Assembly (NCBI GenBank): GCA_026873275.1
Contig: JANTUC010000005.1
Span: forward strand, 1,426,001-1,490,000
Length of the DNA stretch: 64,000 nt
Reading direction: 5' to 3'
From: Pseudopithomyces maydicus
Taxonomy: Eukaryota > Ascomycota > Dothideomycetes > Pleosporales > Didymosphaeriaceae
Shown: piece after piece, positions 11,017 to 21,849 of the stretch
How the letters are laid out: each line of letters begins with the position of its first letter
Position numbering within the stretch: the first letter of the stretch is position 1
Notes under the pieces: generated by a model
Seen by the model: only the letters and a program-made list of their open reading frames with translations
Database searches by the model: none
What the model was told of the DNA's origin: nothing
Translations under genes and position numbers: made by a program

Positions 11017-11305
11017 TTAATGTAGATAGAAGCGAATACATAGAACCATCCTATTCCCATATTCGCTGCATTGCTTGGTCGTTCTCTTGCTCTCTCTTGT
11101 TCCTGAGCTAAAGCGATCACCAATGACCTCATCCCGCTAATCCCTGCAAAGTTACCCCACGGCGGGGTACCCAGACCCTACCAAAAAATCTCAATTGCTC
11201 CCCTCCGCAATCGCACCGAAGCGCCTACTACTTTCCTTCACTCACATTCACCTTTTTCCTCCTCACCCCACCACCTTTTCAACCCCAAAGTCGACAACAA
11301 CCACG
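11017..11305 (+). promoter_or_regulatory. Promoter and leader of the GARS gene
   Basis: The 289 bp between the 5-phosphatase stop and the GARS ATG. The last 80 bp are C/T/A-rich (TTCACTCACATTCACC and similar), typical of a fungal leader. A GC-rich inverted-looking CCCCACGGCGGGG lies at about 11156-11168. Confidence 0.4.
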
Positions 11306-12647
11306 ATGGCCACCCCCGACCTCAACATCCTCCTCGTCGGCAACGGCGGCCGCGAACACGCCCTCGCCTGGAAACTCTCCCGCTCCCCCCGCACCGCCCA
11401 CATCTACGTCGTCCCCGGCAACGGCGGCACCGCTTCCCTCCCCAAGACCTCAAACGTGCCTTCCATCTCGCAAGAGGACTTCCCCGCCCTCGTCTCCTTC
11501 GCCAAAGAACACAACATCAACCTGGTCGTCCCTGGCCCCGAGGCCCCCCTCGTAGCAGGCATCACCGATTACTTCGAGGAGAATGCGAAGGGCGTGCGGG
11601 TGTTCGGCCCGAGTAAGAGCGCGGCGCGGATGGAGGGGAGCAAGACGTTTAGCAAGGATTTCATGAAGAGGTGGGATGTGAAGACGGCGGCGTTTGAGAA
11701 CTTCAGCGAGTATGAGACCGCGAAGAAGTATGTTGAAGGTATAAATCACAACGTTGTCATCAAGGCGAGTGGGCTTGCAGCTGGCAAGGGTGTTATCATC
11801 CCGCAGAGCAAGGAGGAGGCGCTGAGTGCGCTGAAGGACATCATGTTCGACAAGGAGTTCGGCAGCGCGGGAGACGAGGTCGTCATCGAGGAGTTCCTCG
11901 AGGGCGATGAACTCAGCATTCTTACTTTCTCCGACGGGAAGACTATCAAATCCTCCCTGCGGCCCAGGACCACAAGCGCATCGGCGACGGGGACACCGGT
12001 CCCAACACAGGTGGCATGGGTACATACGCCCCTACGCGCATCGCTTCCCAGGACGTCATCGACAAGGTGCACAAGGAGATCCTGCAACCCACCGTCGACG
12101 GCATGCGCAATGAGGGTTTCGAGTTCAAGGGCGTGCTCTTCACAGGCTTGATGATGACGAAGGATGGCCCCAGGGTGCTCGAGTACAACGTGCGATTCGG
12201 CGACCCCGAGACGCAGAGCTTGATGGCGCTAATGCAGGGTGACCTCGCGGATGTGATGGTCGCGTGTGCAGAGGGGCGACTCAGCGAGGTGGAGGTCGAG
12301 ACAGGGGATTTGAGCGCCGCTACCGTGGTGGTGGCTGCGGGTGGATATCCTGGAAGTTACAAGAAGGGAACGGTTATGAAGTTGGATGAGGTGCCGGAGG
12401 GTGAGTTTGAATACTGTCTGAAAACGACTTTGTGCTAACCGGAATAGATGTCGTCCTCTTCCACGCCGGAACCAGCCTCTCAGACGATAACGTACTCACC
12501 ACGTCCGGAGGCCGCGTCATCGCTTCCACCGCCGTGGCACCCACGTTGGAGGAGGCGGTCGCGAAGGCGTATAAGGGGGTAGAGTGCATTCATTTCGAGG
12601 GGATGCAGTACAGGAAGGATATCGCGGGCCGAGCGTTGAAGAAGTGA
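11306..12647 (+). CDS. Phosphoribosylamine-glycine ligase (GARS), with apparent one-base frameshift
   Basis: Start ATG 11306 (MATPDLNILLVGNGGREHALAW). Segment 1 runs 11306 to about 11957, segment 2 continues in another frame to 12400, then a 47-nt intron (12401-12447, GTGAGT, branch GCTAACC) and exon 12448-12647; about 431 aa if one base is supplied. It makes glycinamide ribonucleotide (purine synthesis step 2). Seen: GNGGREHALAW, VVPGNGGTAS, VVPGPEAPLVAGI, FGPSKSAARMEGSK, VIKASGLAAGKGV, EEFLEGDELSILTFSDGKTIKS, then in the shifted frame AAQDHKRIGDGDTGPNTGGMGTYAPT and VLEYNVRFGDPETQ. The homology runs straight through the shift at about 11950-11960, leaving no room for an intron. The frame ends after GRALKK, and no AIRS domain follows, although the fungal enzyme I know best (Ade5,7) is a GARS-AIRS fusion. 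Confidence 0.92.
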
Positions 12648-13157
12648 GGGGTTTGAGGGGATATCTTTGTAGCTGCTGGGAGTTTTGGAAATCGTTAGGT
12701 AGAAGGAAAAAAGGAGGAGGGAGGTGTATATACCATGGATCGGATGGGGGGATAGATAAAAGATTTGTCGTTATTTCTTTTTGTTTTATTGTTTGCACTG
12801 CTCGTGGGATATGTGGAGTGTGGTGGAGTGGAATAGTGTTGCACCGTTACGTTTTACGGTATACTATGCATGTATACTTATACCATACATTCCAAATCCA
12901 ACCTGACTCCAACCATCCTCTAAAAGAAAAGATACCTATCCACACTTAGAATCCACAGCGAGAGCCAAGACTGCTATTCAACAATCTCCATCTTCGCCTC
13001 GACCGAACCTCGCCACAGCCCCATCCAGCGAGACGATACACACGCATACACATATATAGCTATACTAGGCTGAACCGACCTAGCAAAACTACATGTCACA
13101 TAGCTACTCCAATTGGGCGACGTGTACTGATTTCCTGCAGTGTAGACGTGGCAGTTG

Positions 13158-13745
13158 CACTGCAATTTTGGCCTCGATGAGGGAGCAGGATGGGGCGGGA
13201 CTGACAGGGTGCGCGCCTCTGTAATCACCAATCCAGTGTAACAGTCAAGTACATATGTACAATGCACCCCATGCATATTGCACTGCAATCTTAGCCTCAG
13301 CGAGGGGGTGAGGTGTGTTATGAGAGCTGGAGTGATTGGCTGATGGGCTGCTAGGGTTCGTGTTCTAAGTAATATCGGTGCCAATCACACTGCAATTCCT
13401 AGCCTCGACGAGGTGGTGGGGTGAACAGTTAGACTGCGATGCGCTGCTATGGTGGCACGGTTAGGAAGGAGTGAGGCAAACTGCACTGCAATCTTCAGCT
13501 CCAACGAGAATATGGCTAGATTGAGGATGCTGAGGAGATGAGGGTTTTGTTTCATCGTCCGAAATTTTCAGTATTTGACACTGGAATATATAGCTCCTAC
13601 GGGGAGGCGCGGCTAGGGTGTGGGTTCTGGCGAAAATACATGTATGCCGGAGAGGGATCTCTGACAGGGATTGAGTTTACAAAACCACCGTAATGCGCCT
13701 TGACACTGCAATCTTTAGCCCCGACAAGAAGGTGACGAGGCTGGT
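13158..13745. repeat. Degenerate tandem array, six copies of a ~30-bp core with ~100-bp period
   Basis: The core CACTGCAATCTTTAGCC, followed by YCGACGAGG and a G-rich tail, recurs at 13158, 13281, 13388, 13484, 13579 and 13704 (spacings 123, 107, 96, 95, 125). Copies 2, 4 and 6 keep CACTGCAATCTT or very near; copy 5 is the most diverged (CACTGGAATATA). Sequence between cores is only loosely similar (repeated GGCTG-rich words), so this may be an old ~100-bp tandem repeat in which only the core is still recognisable. A seventh copy lies at 27790. Confidence 0.8.
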
Positions 13746-15329
13746 AAGGCTGAGCGTCGGGCTGGATATCAGACTGATGCGAAACAAAACAGCACCAAAC
13801 AATATACAGCGAATAACATCTAAACAATAATTATGCGGGATAGGACATCGTCATAATCAAGTACCTTTACAAGGCCCTTACGTGAGCGCATGATTTACGT
13901 TTGTCTTTGTCGCCATTGCTGCATAGGTATCGTTGGATAACCCAATTTGATCGAAAGAAAAATCACTGAAGTTACTGGAAAAGAAATGATGGGAAAAGAC
14001 ACGCTTATGATATGCAGTTGGTGGGCTGCGTCCTCACTGAGTTTCATTGCAATCCTGAGCGTTGTCAACAACGTACGGTAGGGCTGGGATACTACCATAA
14101 GCGAGAAGTGCCTCACCCTTCACGATTTCACTTCTGAGATTCGAATATTGGTTTAGAGGTTGTGAAAATAGAGAGTAAAATACAAGGGGTTGTGAGGCTT
14201 GTATCTATACATATTCATCAGTTCTGCTGAGAACTTATAGATACTGGAACTCAGATACCTGCTTTCACCAAAGAAAAGGTTGTTTAACCAACGTGATGTA
14301 TTTTGAACCCGGAGCCTTGCTGTCCTTGCAGCTGGAGGCTTCCCAATCACGTTCTTCGAGAAGCTGCTTCGCAATGTACAATCGTGCGGGATCTTCCACT
14401 ATGGGCATGAGATATATCCAAATATAATTGGTAATAGATCGAATGTCTTCTTTGGCCTCAAAAAACTTGTGACGACCCGATGGGCACCCACTGCTGCAGT
14501 ACCCTATAGCGGTCAAATTAAGCTCCAAGCTTACAAGCGAAAAGTGGGGTCTGGCCCCACCGGACCAACTCGCGCGTGCTCCACAGTTGGTCGGTCTGAC
14601 TGCTCTTAACTTCCCAGTCTTTCGGTGGGGCATATTGATTGCTGACCAGTGACACGTCCGTTGAGAAAAAGCCCGATGGATATATGTATGTCGGAGAGAT
14701 TTCATGGCTGTTTGGCGATTTCTGATATTCCCGCCTTCCTTAGATCGCATTCATTCAATTATCCATTGTTGGGTTTCGTTTAATTCTAAACCCTGCATCG
14801 TTCCGTTCCGCTCCGCTCTGCCGAACTTGTTTCACTTTTGCCATCCACGGTCGTTGCTGCAGTCAGCATGTGGCTTCTGACGCTAGGGGATTCGACTACC
14901 TGAGCAGTCAAGAAGGAATTCCACCAGCCATTGGCCTACCAAAGTATCTTGTTCCGCTGTGTGATAACGACTAGTTACTTGACGCAACTTGGACGTCGAT
15001 TTTTCTCACCCGCAGGAACACCTCTATGAGGTTTTTATTCGTCAAGTTGTGGGCAAGAGGCTCCATTCACACCGATAACGCTCCAACCGAGATAGCGGGG
15101 CGTACGCACCCAGGAACTCTTTTCTAGGCGTGCACTCAGTGCGACGAACCATCGTCAGTCAAGAGATCCAGAATTTGTGCATGTCGTACGATTGGCTGTA
15201 CGCGCCCGGCTGAAAGGTCTTTGATTGATCTACCGGCATGGCGAGAACAGCCCTAAATACAGGGACTGTGCGACCTGCATCCACGACACTTTACAGGAAT
15301 TGTAGCTGCAGAAGCTATGGACATTTTCT

Positions 15330-15345
15330 CGGATATAAGAAGAGA
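15330..15345 (+). promoter_or_regulatory. TATA-like element of the GMC oxidoreductase gene
   Basis: GGATATAAGAAG lies about 70 bp upstream of the ATG at 15404, a usual distance for a fungal TATA-like box. Based on motif and position only. Confidence 0.4.
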
Positions 15346-15403
15346 GCGAAGGACCTGAGCTGTTTGCCTTATTGTGGATCATTTTCGCTAAAACTTTTGC
15401 ACT

Positions 15404-17387
15404 ATGATCCCTTTACTGTCCTCGGTCTTCGGTCTAGCTTCTCTGGCGCTTTACGGTTTAACAGCTGCAGCACCACCGGATTTTAATAACAAGACCTATG
15501 AATATATTGTCGTAGGTTCTGGACCGGGAGGTGGTCCCCTTGCCGCGAACCTTGCGAGAGCAGGGCATTCCGTGCTCCTTCTCGAGGCTGGTGATGACCA
15601 GACAGAAAACGTAAACGTCTCGCAGTGGGTCAACTTCAATTCTGCGGGGAATGATCCAGCCACAAGATGGGATTTTTTCGTCAAGCATTCTGACGATGAG
15701 GCGCGAGAGGCTCGGTATCTCCATCGCACATGGAGAAAGACAGATGGTGGCTTTTATGTTGGAATTGATCCGCCTGTGGGTGCCAAACCGCTCGGAATCT
15801 ACTACCCGCGGGCTGGTACACTGGGTGGCTGTGCTATGCACAACGGTTGCTTGACGATGGTGAGTTTCCATATACCTCATAGGAGTATTTCTGCTAATAA
15901 GATCGAAAAAGAATCCAAACGACGTTGATTGGAACGATATTGCAGAAACCACTGGTGATGAGTCGTGGTCAGCAGAGAACATGCGGAAATACCTTGTCAA
16001 GCTCGAAAAGGCACACTACAACAGCACCTCGGTTCATGGCCATGACGGCTGGCTTGACACTACTATGCTAGACTCCGGCTATGCAGGCTTCGAAGACGCG
16101 AAGGAGCTCACCACTCTTGCTGCCCAAGCTGCAGGTTTCAAGGCCTCTGATACCACAAGCCTCCTCACACGCGATATGAACGGCAACCAGTCCAACCGCG
16201 ACAATCTTGTTGGTCCCTTCGGCGGCGTCAGTCACATCAACCCCAACGGCCGACGCTCTTCTCCAGGCTATTATGTTCGCGACACCGCTGCCACGAAGAA
16301 ATATCCCCTCACCCTCGCCCTCGATACCCTAGCCACAAAGGTAATCTTCAAAAGCACAGGCACAAACCCCAGAAAGAAAGCCGCCGGCATCGAATTCCTA
16401 TATGGCAAATCCCTCTACAGCGCCGATCCCCGCTCCAACGCCTCCAACGCCGGCATCCCAGGTAAAGCCTACGCCTCCCGAGAAGTCATCCTCTCAGGCG
16501 GTGCCTTCAACACCCCTCAGCTCCTCCTTCTTTCCGGCATCGGACCCCGCCGCCACCTCGAGAAGTTCAAGATCCGCGTCGTCGCCGACCTCCCGGGCGT
16601 CGGCCAACAGCTCGCCGACAACTACGAAGCGGGGATTCTCTCCCTCGCCAGCCGCGCCGTCTCCGTCGGACACAACATCTTCCCGGCGTTCTTCAAGAGC
16701 AGCGTCGCTCGCATCCGCGACATCTACATGTGGTGCGGAAACTTCGCTTTCGAGGGCTTCTGGCCCGGGTTCCCGAATACTCCTGCCAGCAACTTTACGA
16801 CGGACTACGGACCGAAGGAATACGAGTGTGCGCTCGTACACATGAATCCTAGAAGTCAGGCGGGTACCGTAGAGTTACGGTCGACGGATCCACGGGATGT
16901 CCCGGCTGTGAATTTGAACTTCTTCAAGGAGGGCGAGGACAAAGATTTGCAGGCTATCTATGAGGGGGTGGAATGGGTGCGGTCGTGGTTGGGGAAGGTG
17001 AGCAAGGGGAATGGAAGTTTGGCACCGTTCGAGGAGGAGCATCCGTGTAAGGGGACGGTAGGGGCGCAGAATTGCAGCGTAGAGGCGCAGAAGACGTATA
17101 TCAAGGAGCAAGCTTACAGTCACCATGCATCGAGTAGTGCAAGGATTGGGGCCGATGATGATAAGTTTGCGGTGCTGGATAGTGAGTTCCGGGTGAGGAA
17201 GGTAGCGGGGTTGAGGGTTGTGGATGCGAGTTCATTCCCGAAGGTTCCCGGTGGTGAGTTATCTTCATTTTTCTCAAACGGTAATGAGTTGAAGCTAACA
17301 ATTATAGCGTTTCCGGTGCTACCAACGATGATGATCAGTGAAAAGGCGACAGATGTGATTTTACAAGGGTTAGCGGAGGATGCGTAA
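15404..17387 (+). CDS. Secreted GMC-family FAD oxidoreductase (AA3-like)
   Basis: Three exons, 15404-15859, 15912-17253 and 17308-17387, give 625 aa. Intron 1 is 52 nt (GTGAGT, branch GCTAATA); intron 2 is 54 nt and stop-free, so it reads through if ignored. Seen: a signal peptide (about 1-23, ending LTAAAPPDF); the FAD-binding Rossmann motif VVGSGPGGGPLAANLARAGHSVLLLEAG; GMC signature 1 region (AGTLGGCAMHNGCLTM); signature 2 (LSGGAFNTPQLLLLSGIGP); and the C-terminal catalytic-His region (YSHHASSSARIG, LRVVDASSFPKVPG). Such enzymes oxidise alcohols or sugars (glucose, aryl-alcohol, cellobiose) and pass electrons to O2 or quinones; the substrate cannot be told from sequence. It is convergent with the AA9 gene, 172 bp apart. 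Confidence 0.95.
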
Positions 17388-17559
17388 AGCATTTGGTATG
17401 TCAGATGGCACGAGATGCACACAGGAATAGATCAAGCACAATAAGATAGAAGATCAGATCTTCATCAACTCTGTTGTCAATATGTACAGAGAACACTACA
17501 CAAGCCATCGCCCCCGCTTGGCTCCCACAACTAGCTAATTCCACCCCTATCTCCACTCT

Positions 17560-18617
17560 CTAACCGGTCCACAGCGCCGGCCCAGGCATCTCATAGCTCG
17601 TAAGCTTCTGATACACATTAATCACAATCCCCTTATCATCCGCCTTGTACAACGCCGACCCCGACGTCCCCGCTGGCAATGACTTCGTACCACTTCCCGT
17701 AACCGCAATATTGTAACATTGCGGATAATTCTGAGCCCCGTTCTTCGAGGACGCGCCGTGCAAGCTACGCATTATCAGCCAAATATCTCATCAACAGCGA
17801 TAGCTAAACAGTAAGCAAAGAGAGAAAACTTACGCAATGATCTCATGACGGAAAACATAATTCCCAGGTGCCAACCACGACGGGACAGGCAATGTCCATT
17901 TGCCTCCCTGATCGATGAGCTTCTGCGATGCCCAGACCTGCGAGTTGAAATCGATGCCTTCAGCTTGGATCTTGACCCATTTGAGGTTGGTCTTGACGAC
18001 TTTGCTACAGTCGCCGTTGCAGGCGGCTACGTAGCCGAGGATGGGGCCGTAGCTAGGGAGTGTTAGCAAGAAATTCCTGCCATATGCTCTTCCTGTATAA
18101 CATCTCTCATCCAGGAACACACTTTGTGCGTCCCGAGCCGTTGACAAAGAAAAGGCAAGGGCAAAACTCACGGATGCGGCCACTTATCCGGTCCCCAGGC
18201 AAACGTGATGCTTCCACCAGCCTTGACGCTCGCCGTGATAGCACCCGGCGCGCTATTCTTGTGGCAGTTGATATCGGCCGAGGCATACGCATCTGGGGCG
18301 ACGAAGCCGATATCGAGGTTCTCGGCGTACCAGCCTGCGACGTCGGGGAAGGAGCCGGTGTTTTGCTTGAGGTAGTAGTAGTCGACTGGATGATTTGGTT
18401 AGTCATGGAGAAGGGGAAAAGAGATGTTTATATGCTGCTGGATGTGTGCTTGTATGTATGTATATACATTCATGTATGAGAAGAGCGGAGGGAGGGAAAG
18501 GTATCACGTACCAAGGAAACCCTGGTTAAACTTTCCGTCGGTGGTGAAGTTGTACACAAAGCCGTGGCCGAGCGCCGACGCGGCGAAGCCCGCGATGGCA
18601 ACGAGGATAGATTTCAT
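17560..18617 (-). CDS. AA9 lytic polysaccharide monooxygenase
   Basis: Four exons, 18617-18512, 18385-18172, 18052-17834 and 17764-17560, give 247 aa; all phases agree (1, 2, 2). A 17-residue signal peptide ends ...ASALG, so the mature enzyme begins with His, as the copper histidine brace requires. The second copper His is in KWPHPYGPILGY, and the axial Tyr is in the conserved QNYPQCYNIAVTGSG. Also seen: GWYAENLDIGFVAPDAYASADINCHKNSAPG, YVAACNGDC, VPSWLAPGNYVFRHEIIALHGAS. It oxidatively cleaves cellulose or hemicellulose outside the cell, using reductant plus H2O2 or O2. There is no CBM1 or linker: the frame ends a few residues after the catalytic domain (GPALWTG). Confidence 0.95.
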
Positions 18618-18727
18618 CGCTGGTGGTGAAGTCGAATATACCTATGCGTCTACAATAAATGTATTTCAAGTATATTAAAACTGAAAGCAAAGCCAGCTAC
18701 CCACTTTCCCTCCTCCATCCTCTCCCC

Positions 18728-18738
18728 CTTTATATATA
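18728..18738 (-). promoter_or_regulatory. TATA box of the AA9 gene
   Basis: On the minus strand TATATATAAAG lies about 115 bp upstream of the ATG at 18617. A strong canonical TATA match fits an inducible secreted enzyme. Confidence 0.6.
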
Positions 18739-19483
18739 CACACACCCAACCCACGCATCCACAACCCACAACTCACCATCCCCATCCCCCTAGCCCTTCA
18801 CCCAACCGCCCAGCCCCTTCCTGACTGGCGGCTTTATCCCCCAAGCCCGCAACCACGTTCCCTCCCTAGCATCTCCATGCCTACACACCACCTACATTAA
18901 TTACATCTCTTGACCAGCACCCCACAAATGGCAGTCCCATTCGTGGCAATTCTCCGTGGGGCGGCGCGTGGTGTTGGTCGCTTGGAAACGTGGTCCGGTA
19001 GTGTAGATTAAATTGCCGGGCTGGGTAATATAAGGAGGGGTTAGGCGAGTATAGGGTTGATTTGCACCAGTGTGAGGGGGCGCTAGGATGGATGCGGGGC
19101 GGAGGGGGAGGCGCCGGGTCTAAATGGGGTTGGATATTTTTCGTTGTAGTGGAAGGTGTTCGGTGTTCGGGGTGCGTGTGTATGATGGATATGGTGGTGA
19201 TGTTGTCATTGTGCAGTGCGATGAGGCTGTTGCGTTCATGATTCTTGTCAAGGTGGTGAAATACCGTTTTGGAACTAAAGGAAGAGGGATAAGGGAGAAG
19301 TCAAAGAATAGATGGAACTTTGAAATAGTTTGCTCTATTGTTATTCATCATCAAAACAGATCGTCATACACTAAACCACCCCTTGTGCAAATAGCTGGCT
19401 ACAGCAGGTACGCGCTGCTCGCGGCCCGGTTGCAAGTCCAACAATAGCTAATGTGCGAATTTCTTAGGAAGTCGCATCGGCGA
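18739..19483. other. Intergenic, AA9 upstream region
   Basis: No gene is supported. It presumably includes upstream control sequences of AA9 and the 3' flank of the acyltransferase gene. The plus frame 19124-19447 has no recognisable content. Confidence 0.5.
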
Positions 19484-21472
19484 TCAGCCACTCTTCCCTA
19501 GCCCACCGACACCACCAAGCGCACCCGGTCCCTTCGCTTGGAACTCATTAATCTTCTCCCGAACCGCCGTCTTGAGATCAAATCCTTGCATTACACTGCC
19601 TCTTCGCTTCCTTTCTTCAATCTCTTGCCTCACTTCTCGTACGATTTCATCGATTTCAGCCTCGGGGTCATCTGCAATACCAAGAGTGGGCGCTCTTCGT
19701 ATGGTCGACGCATCACTGTTTACACTGAATGTCGACTGTCGTCTTCTAAGGTCGGCCTCGACTTCCTCCTTGGCGACCTTTTCGATGTTCTCGGTAGCAG
19801 CAGATGGTTGACGGGCTGCTTGCATCTTTTGCAGGTGTGCACGAATGGGAAGAGATCGCGAAAATGCGGCAAAAGAGAGCACGACTCCGATGAGAGCGAA
19901 GAAGTAGACGCGCGACCAGACGAGCATGGTGTCGCTGAACGAGAGGAGAATGAAAGGGGCGACTGTAAAGGCGAATATGGTTTGGGTAAGGAACCATGTG
20001 AAGATGTCGTAGTATCGCTTTGAAGGGAGAGGTTGCTTTCCATCGGGTGTCATGAACAGCGGACGTATGAGGCGTCGAGCATCTGCGCTAGGGTCAGTTT
20101 TTGGATGAGCCGATGTCTAGAAGAGAATTAACGTACTCTTTGCAATGGTCTGCAGTAGCGAGGCCAGTACGAAGGCCATGTAGTAGCCAGGGAAGAAGCC
20201 GTGCCAGAAAGCACTCGTGACAAATGTCGCCAATGTAGCTCGGAAGCCAGGCTTTTTACCCTTCGGTGTAACACGCAAGTACATGTAGTTGCGAAGCCAG
20301 TTGTTGGTGTTGAGGTTCCAGCCGCCAAGGAAGGCGCGAGTATTTTGCGCCAACTCAACTTCCATGGGTTTGATGTTGGTAAGACGATCCCACTTGGCCC
20401 GTCCAGTCGCAGGGTCGATACCGTTGTAACCGATGCCAGCTAGAATACAGCCGCCCTCGGAGAGGCTCCAAACTCCGTAGTACTTCATACGCGCTGTAAG
20501 GCCCAGCATGTACAGAAGCCAGATGCGACGCAGCACACCGTATTGTATGTAATTTTCCGACAGATAGAAGCTTGTAGGGTACCATCCAGAAAATTTGAGG
20601 AAGGCGAAGATCCAAAGTGAGCCAATGACACCTTTGATAGTGGCCGGCGTACCGCTTCGAGGAATCTTTCGCTTCTTGCGGGTTGGTGGCGCTTTAGATG
20701 GATCCACTCCCGGGGGAAGTGTGAACATGGTGGTGCTGATATATCGGCTGTAGTCGCAGTAATCAAACGCGGGGCCGGCCATTAGAGATGGGAAGAATAA
20801 AAAGTAACCGGTATAATCCAGTAGACTCGGTAGTGTGCGGATGGCATGTTCTTTCTGGAAATCGGAAAGCTCAGAGTCGGGCAAGCGACCGTCTTGCACG
20901 TTCCAGCAAAAAGCAGTGAGCTTCATGACCATGACCATCTGTGCTCCGGTAATGTCGGTGGCTGAGGGGTCGTTCAACTTTTGGCGCGCAATGTGGCTGA
21001 CAGACATGTGACCCATGAGGAAGACGAAGCCAAACCATGGCATAAGAGGTGAGTCAATCTTCGCTGCGATGAAGTAGGCGCCATATGCACTGAAGGCCAA
21101 GCTGAAAAGCCCACTCCAAAGGTCAAAGAGGCCAACAAGGTAGAAGAGGGATACGCTGAGGATGGTTAGCACGACGCTGCCACGGCTGACAGAAAGGTTA
21201 TTCACCCTATTATGAAAAGGTTTTTTTGCCATGGTGCTTTGTCGGGTATCCGCTTGAGAACTGCGGCCAAGGGGAATGATAGGTAGAATGTGAAGACAAG
21301 TTTCACTGGATGAGATCAGATAAGCTAGTAAAAAAGATGACTGTGAATCTTACACTCGTCTGCAGAAGTTCCAAGAGCACCGCCGACATATTCAAAGGCT
21401 GTCAAGACTATCAGCAGTCGGTCGGGCGTATTATCTGGATATACACATACGGGCGTTGATGTACGGTAACAT
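19484..21472 (-). CDS. ALE1: MBOAT lysophospholipid acyltransferase (Ale1/LPT1 type)
   Basis: Five exons, 21472-21451, 21398-21354, 21305-21206, 21155-20137 and 20082-19484, give 594 aa. The first two exons are only 22 and 45 nt (MLPYINAPFEYVGGALGTSADEL). The apparent start MAKKPFHN at 21232 is an artefact of reading into the third intron; splicing there restores KNLFIIGVSLFYLVGLFDLWSG. It re-acylates lysophospholipids (Lands cycle) in the ER. Seen: many membrane segments, GPAFDYCDYSRYI, the MBOAT motif WNLNTNNWLRNYMYLRV, and the catalytic His in SAFWHGFFPGYYMAF (about H374). The C-terminal 150 residues are hydrophilic, with an acidic helix and a GlyAla end. Confidence 0.95.
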
Positions 21473-21849
21473 GTTGCGGATCGGGGCTAATGCAGGTAAT
21501 AGAGCCAATGACGCAACGTAGGGCTGAGAGGAAGCGGAGGGAAGGTACGAGGGCTACGGTGGAGCTATATGCTAGAAAGCGGCATGTTATCAGCGAAAGG
21601 TGATGCCTGGAAGGAACCCGAAGCGTGAACAAGAAACCGGGGTTGAAGCGTTGGACAAGGCACTCGTAGAAAGTGGCAGTTGTGACGTCGGCCATGTGAG
21701 TGTGGGCGGTGGAGGAAAAGAGGCGGGCACCATGCCTAAAACGGAGCTAGCGCGAACCGTGGGCGGTCAAGGCGCGTTTACTGGGCGTAATTCCATGGAG
21801 GCTGGCATCACGAGCAAGACAACGCGCATCTGTCGCAAACCACCTGGGC
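21473..21849. promoter_or_regulatory. Shared divergent promoter region, ALE1 / CWC27
   Basis: A 377-bp interval between divergent start codons. No TATA is visible. A purine-rich tract and several short open frames are present but none is supported as coding. Confidence 0.45.

Larger units (their letters stand above)
12648..15403. other. Gene-poor 2.7-kb interval
   Basis: No gene is convincingly supported. 13158-13745 holds a decayed repeat array (annotated separately). A minus-strand frame at 14265-14750 (161 codons) has a plausible-looking C-terminal stretch, but I find no splice partner or domain, so I leave it uncalled. The last 70 bp before 15404 hold the GMC promoter. Confidence 0.5.

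Noticed and set aside
13158..13745. CRISPR-like direct repeats with unequal spacers
   Set aside because: The copies are degenerate, spacing is irregular (95-125 bp), the DNA is plainly eukaryotic, and there are no cas genes. It is a decayed tandem repeat.
14265..14750. Minus-strand 161-codon frame in the gene-poor interval
   Set aside because: No recognised domain, no splice partners, no clear promoter; left unannotated though a relic cannot be excluded.
21206..21232. Start of the acyltransferase at MAKKPFHN
   Set aside because: That ATG is out of frame with the real third exon and reads through an intron; three upstream exons restore the known family N terminus.
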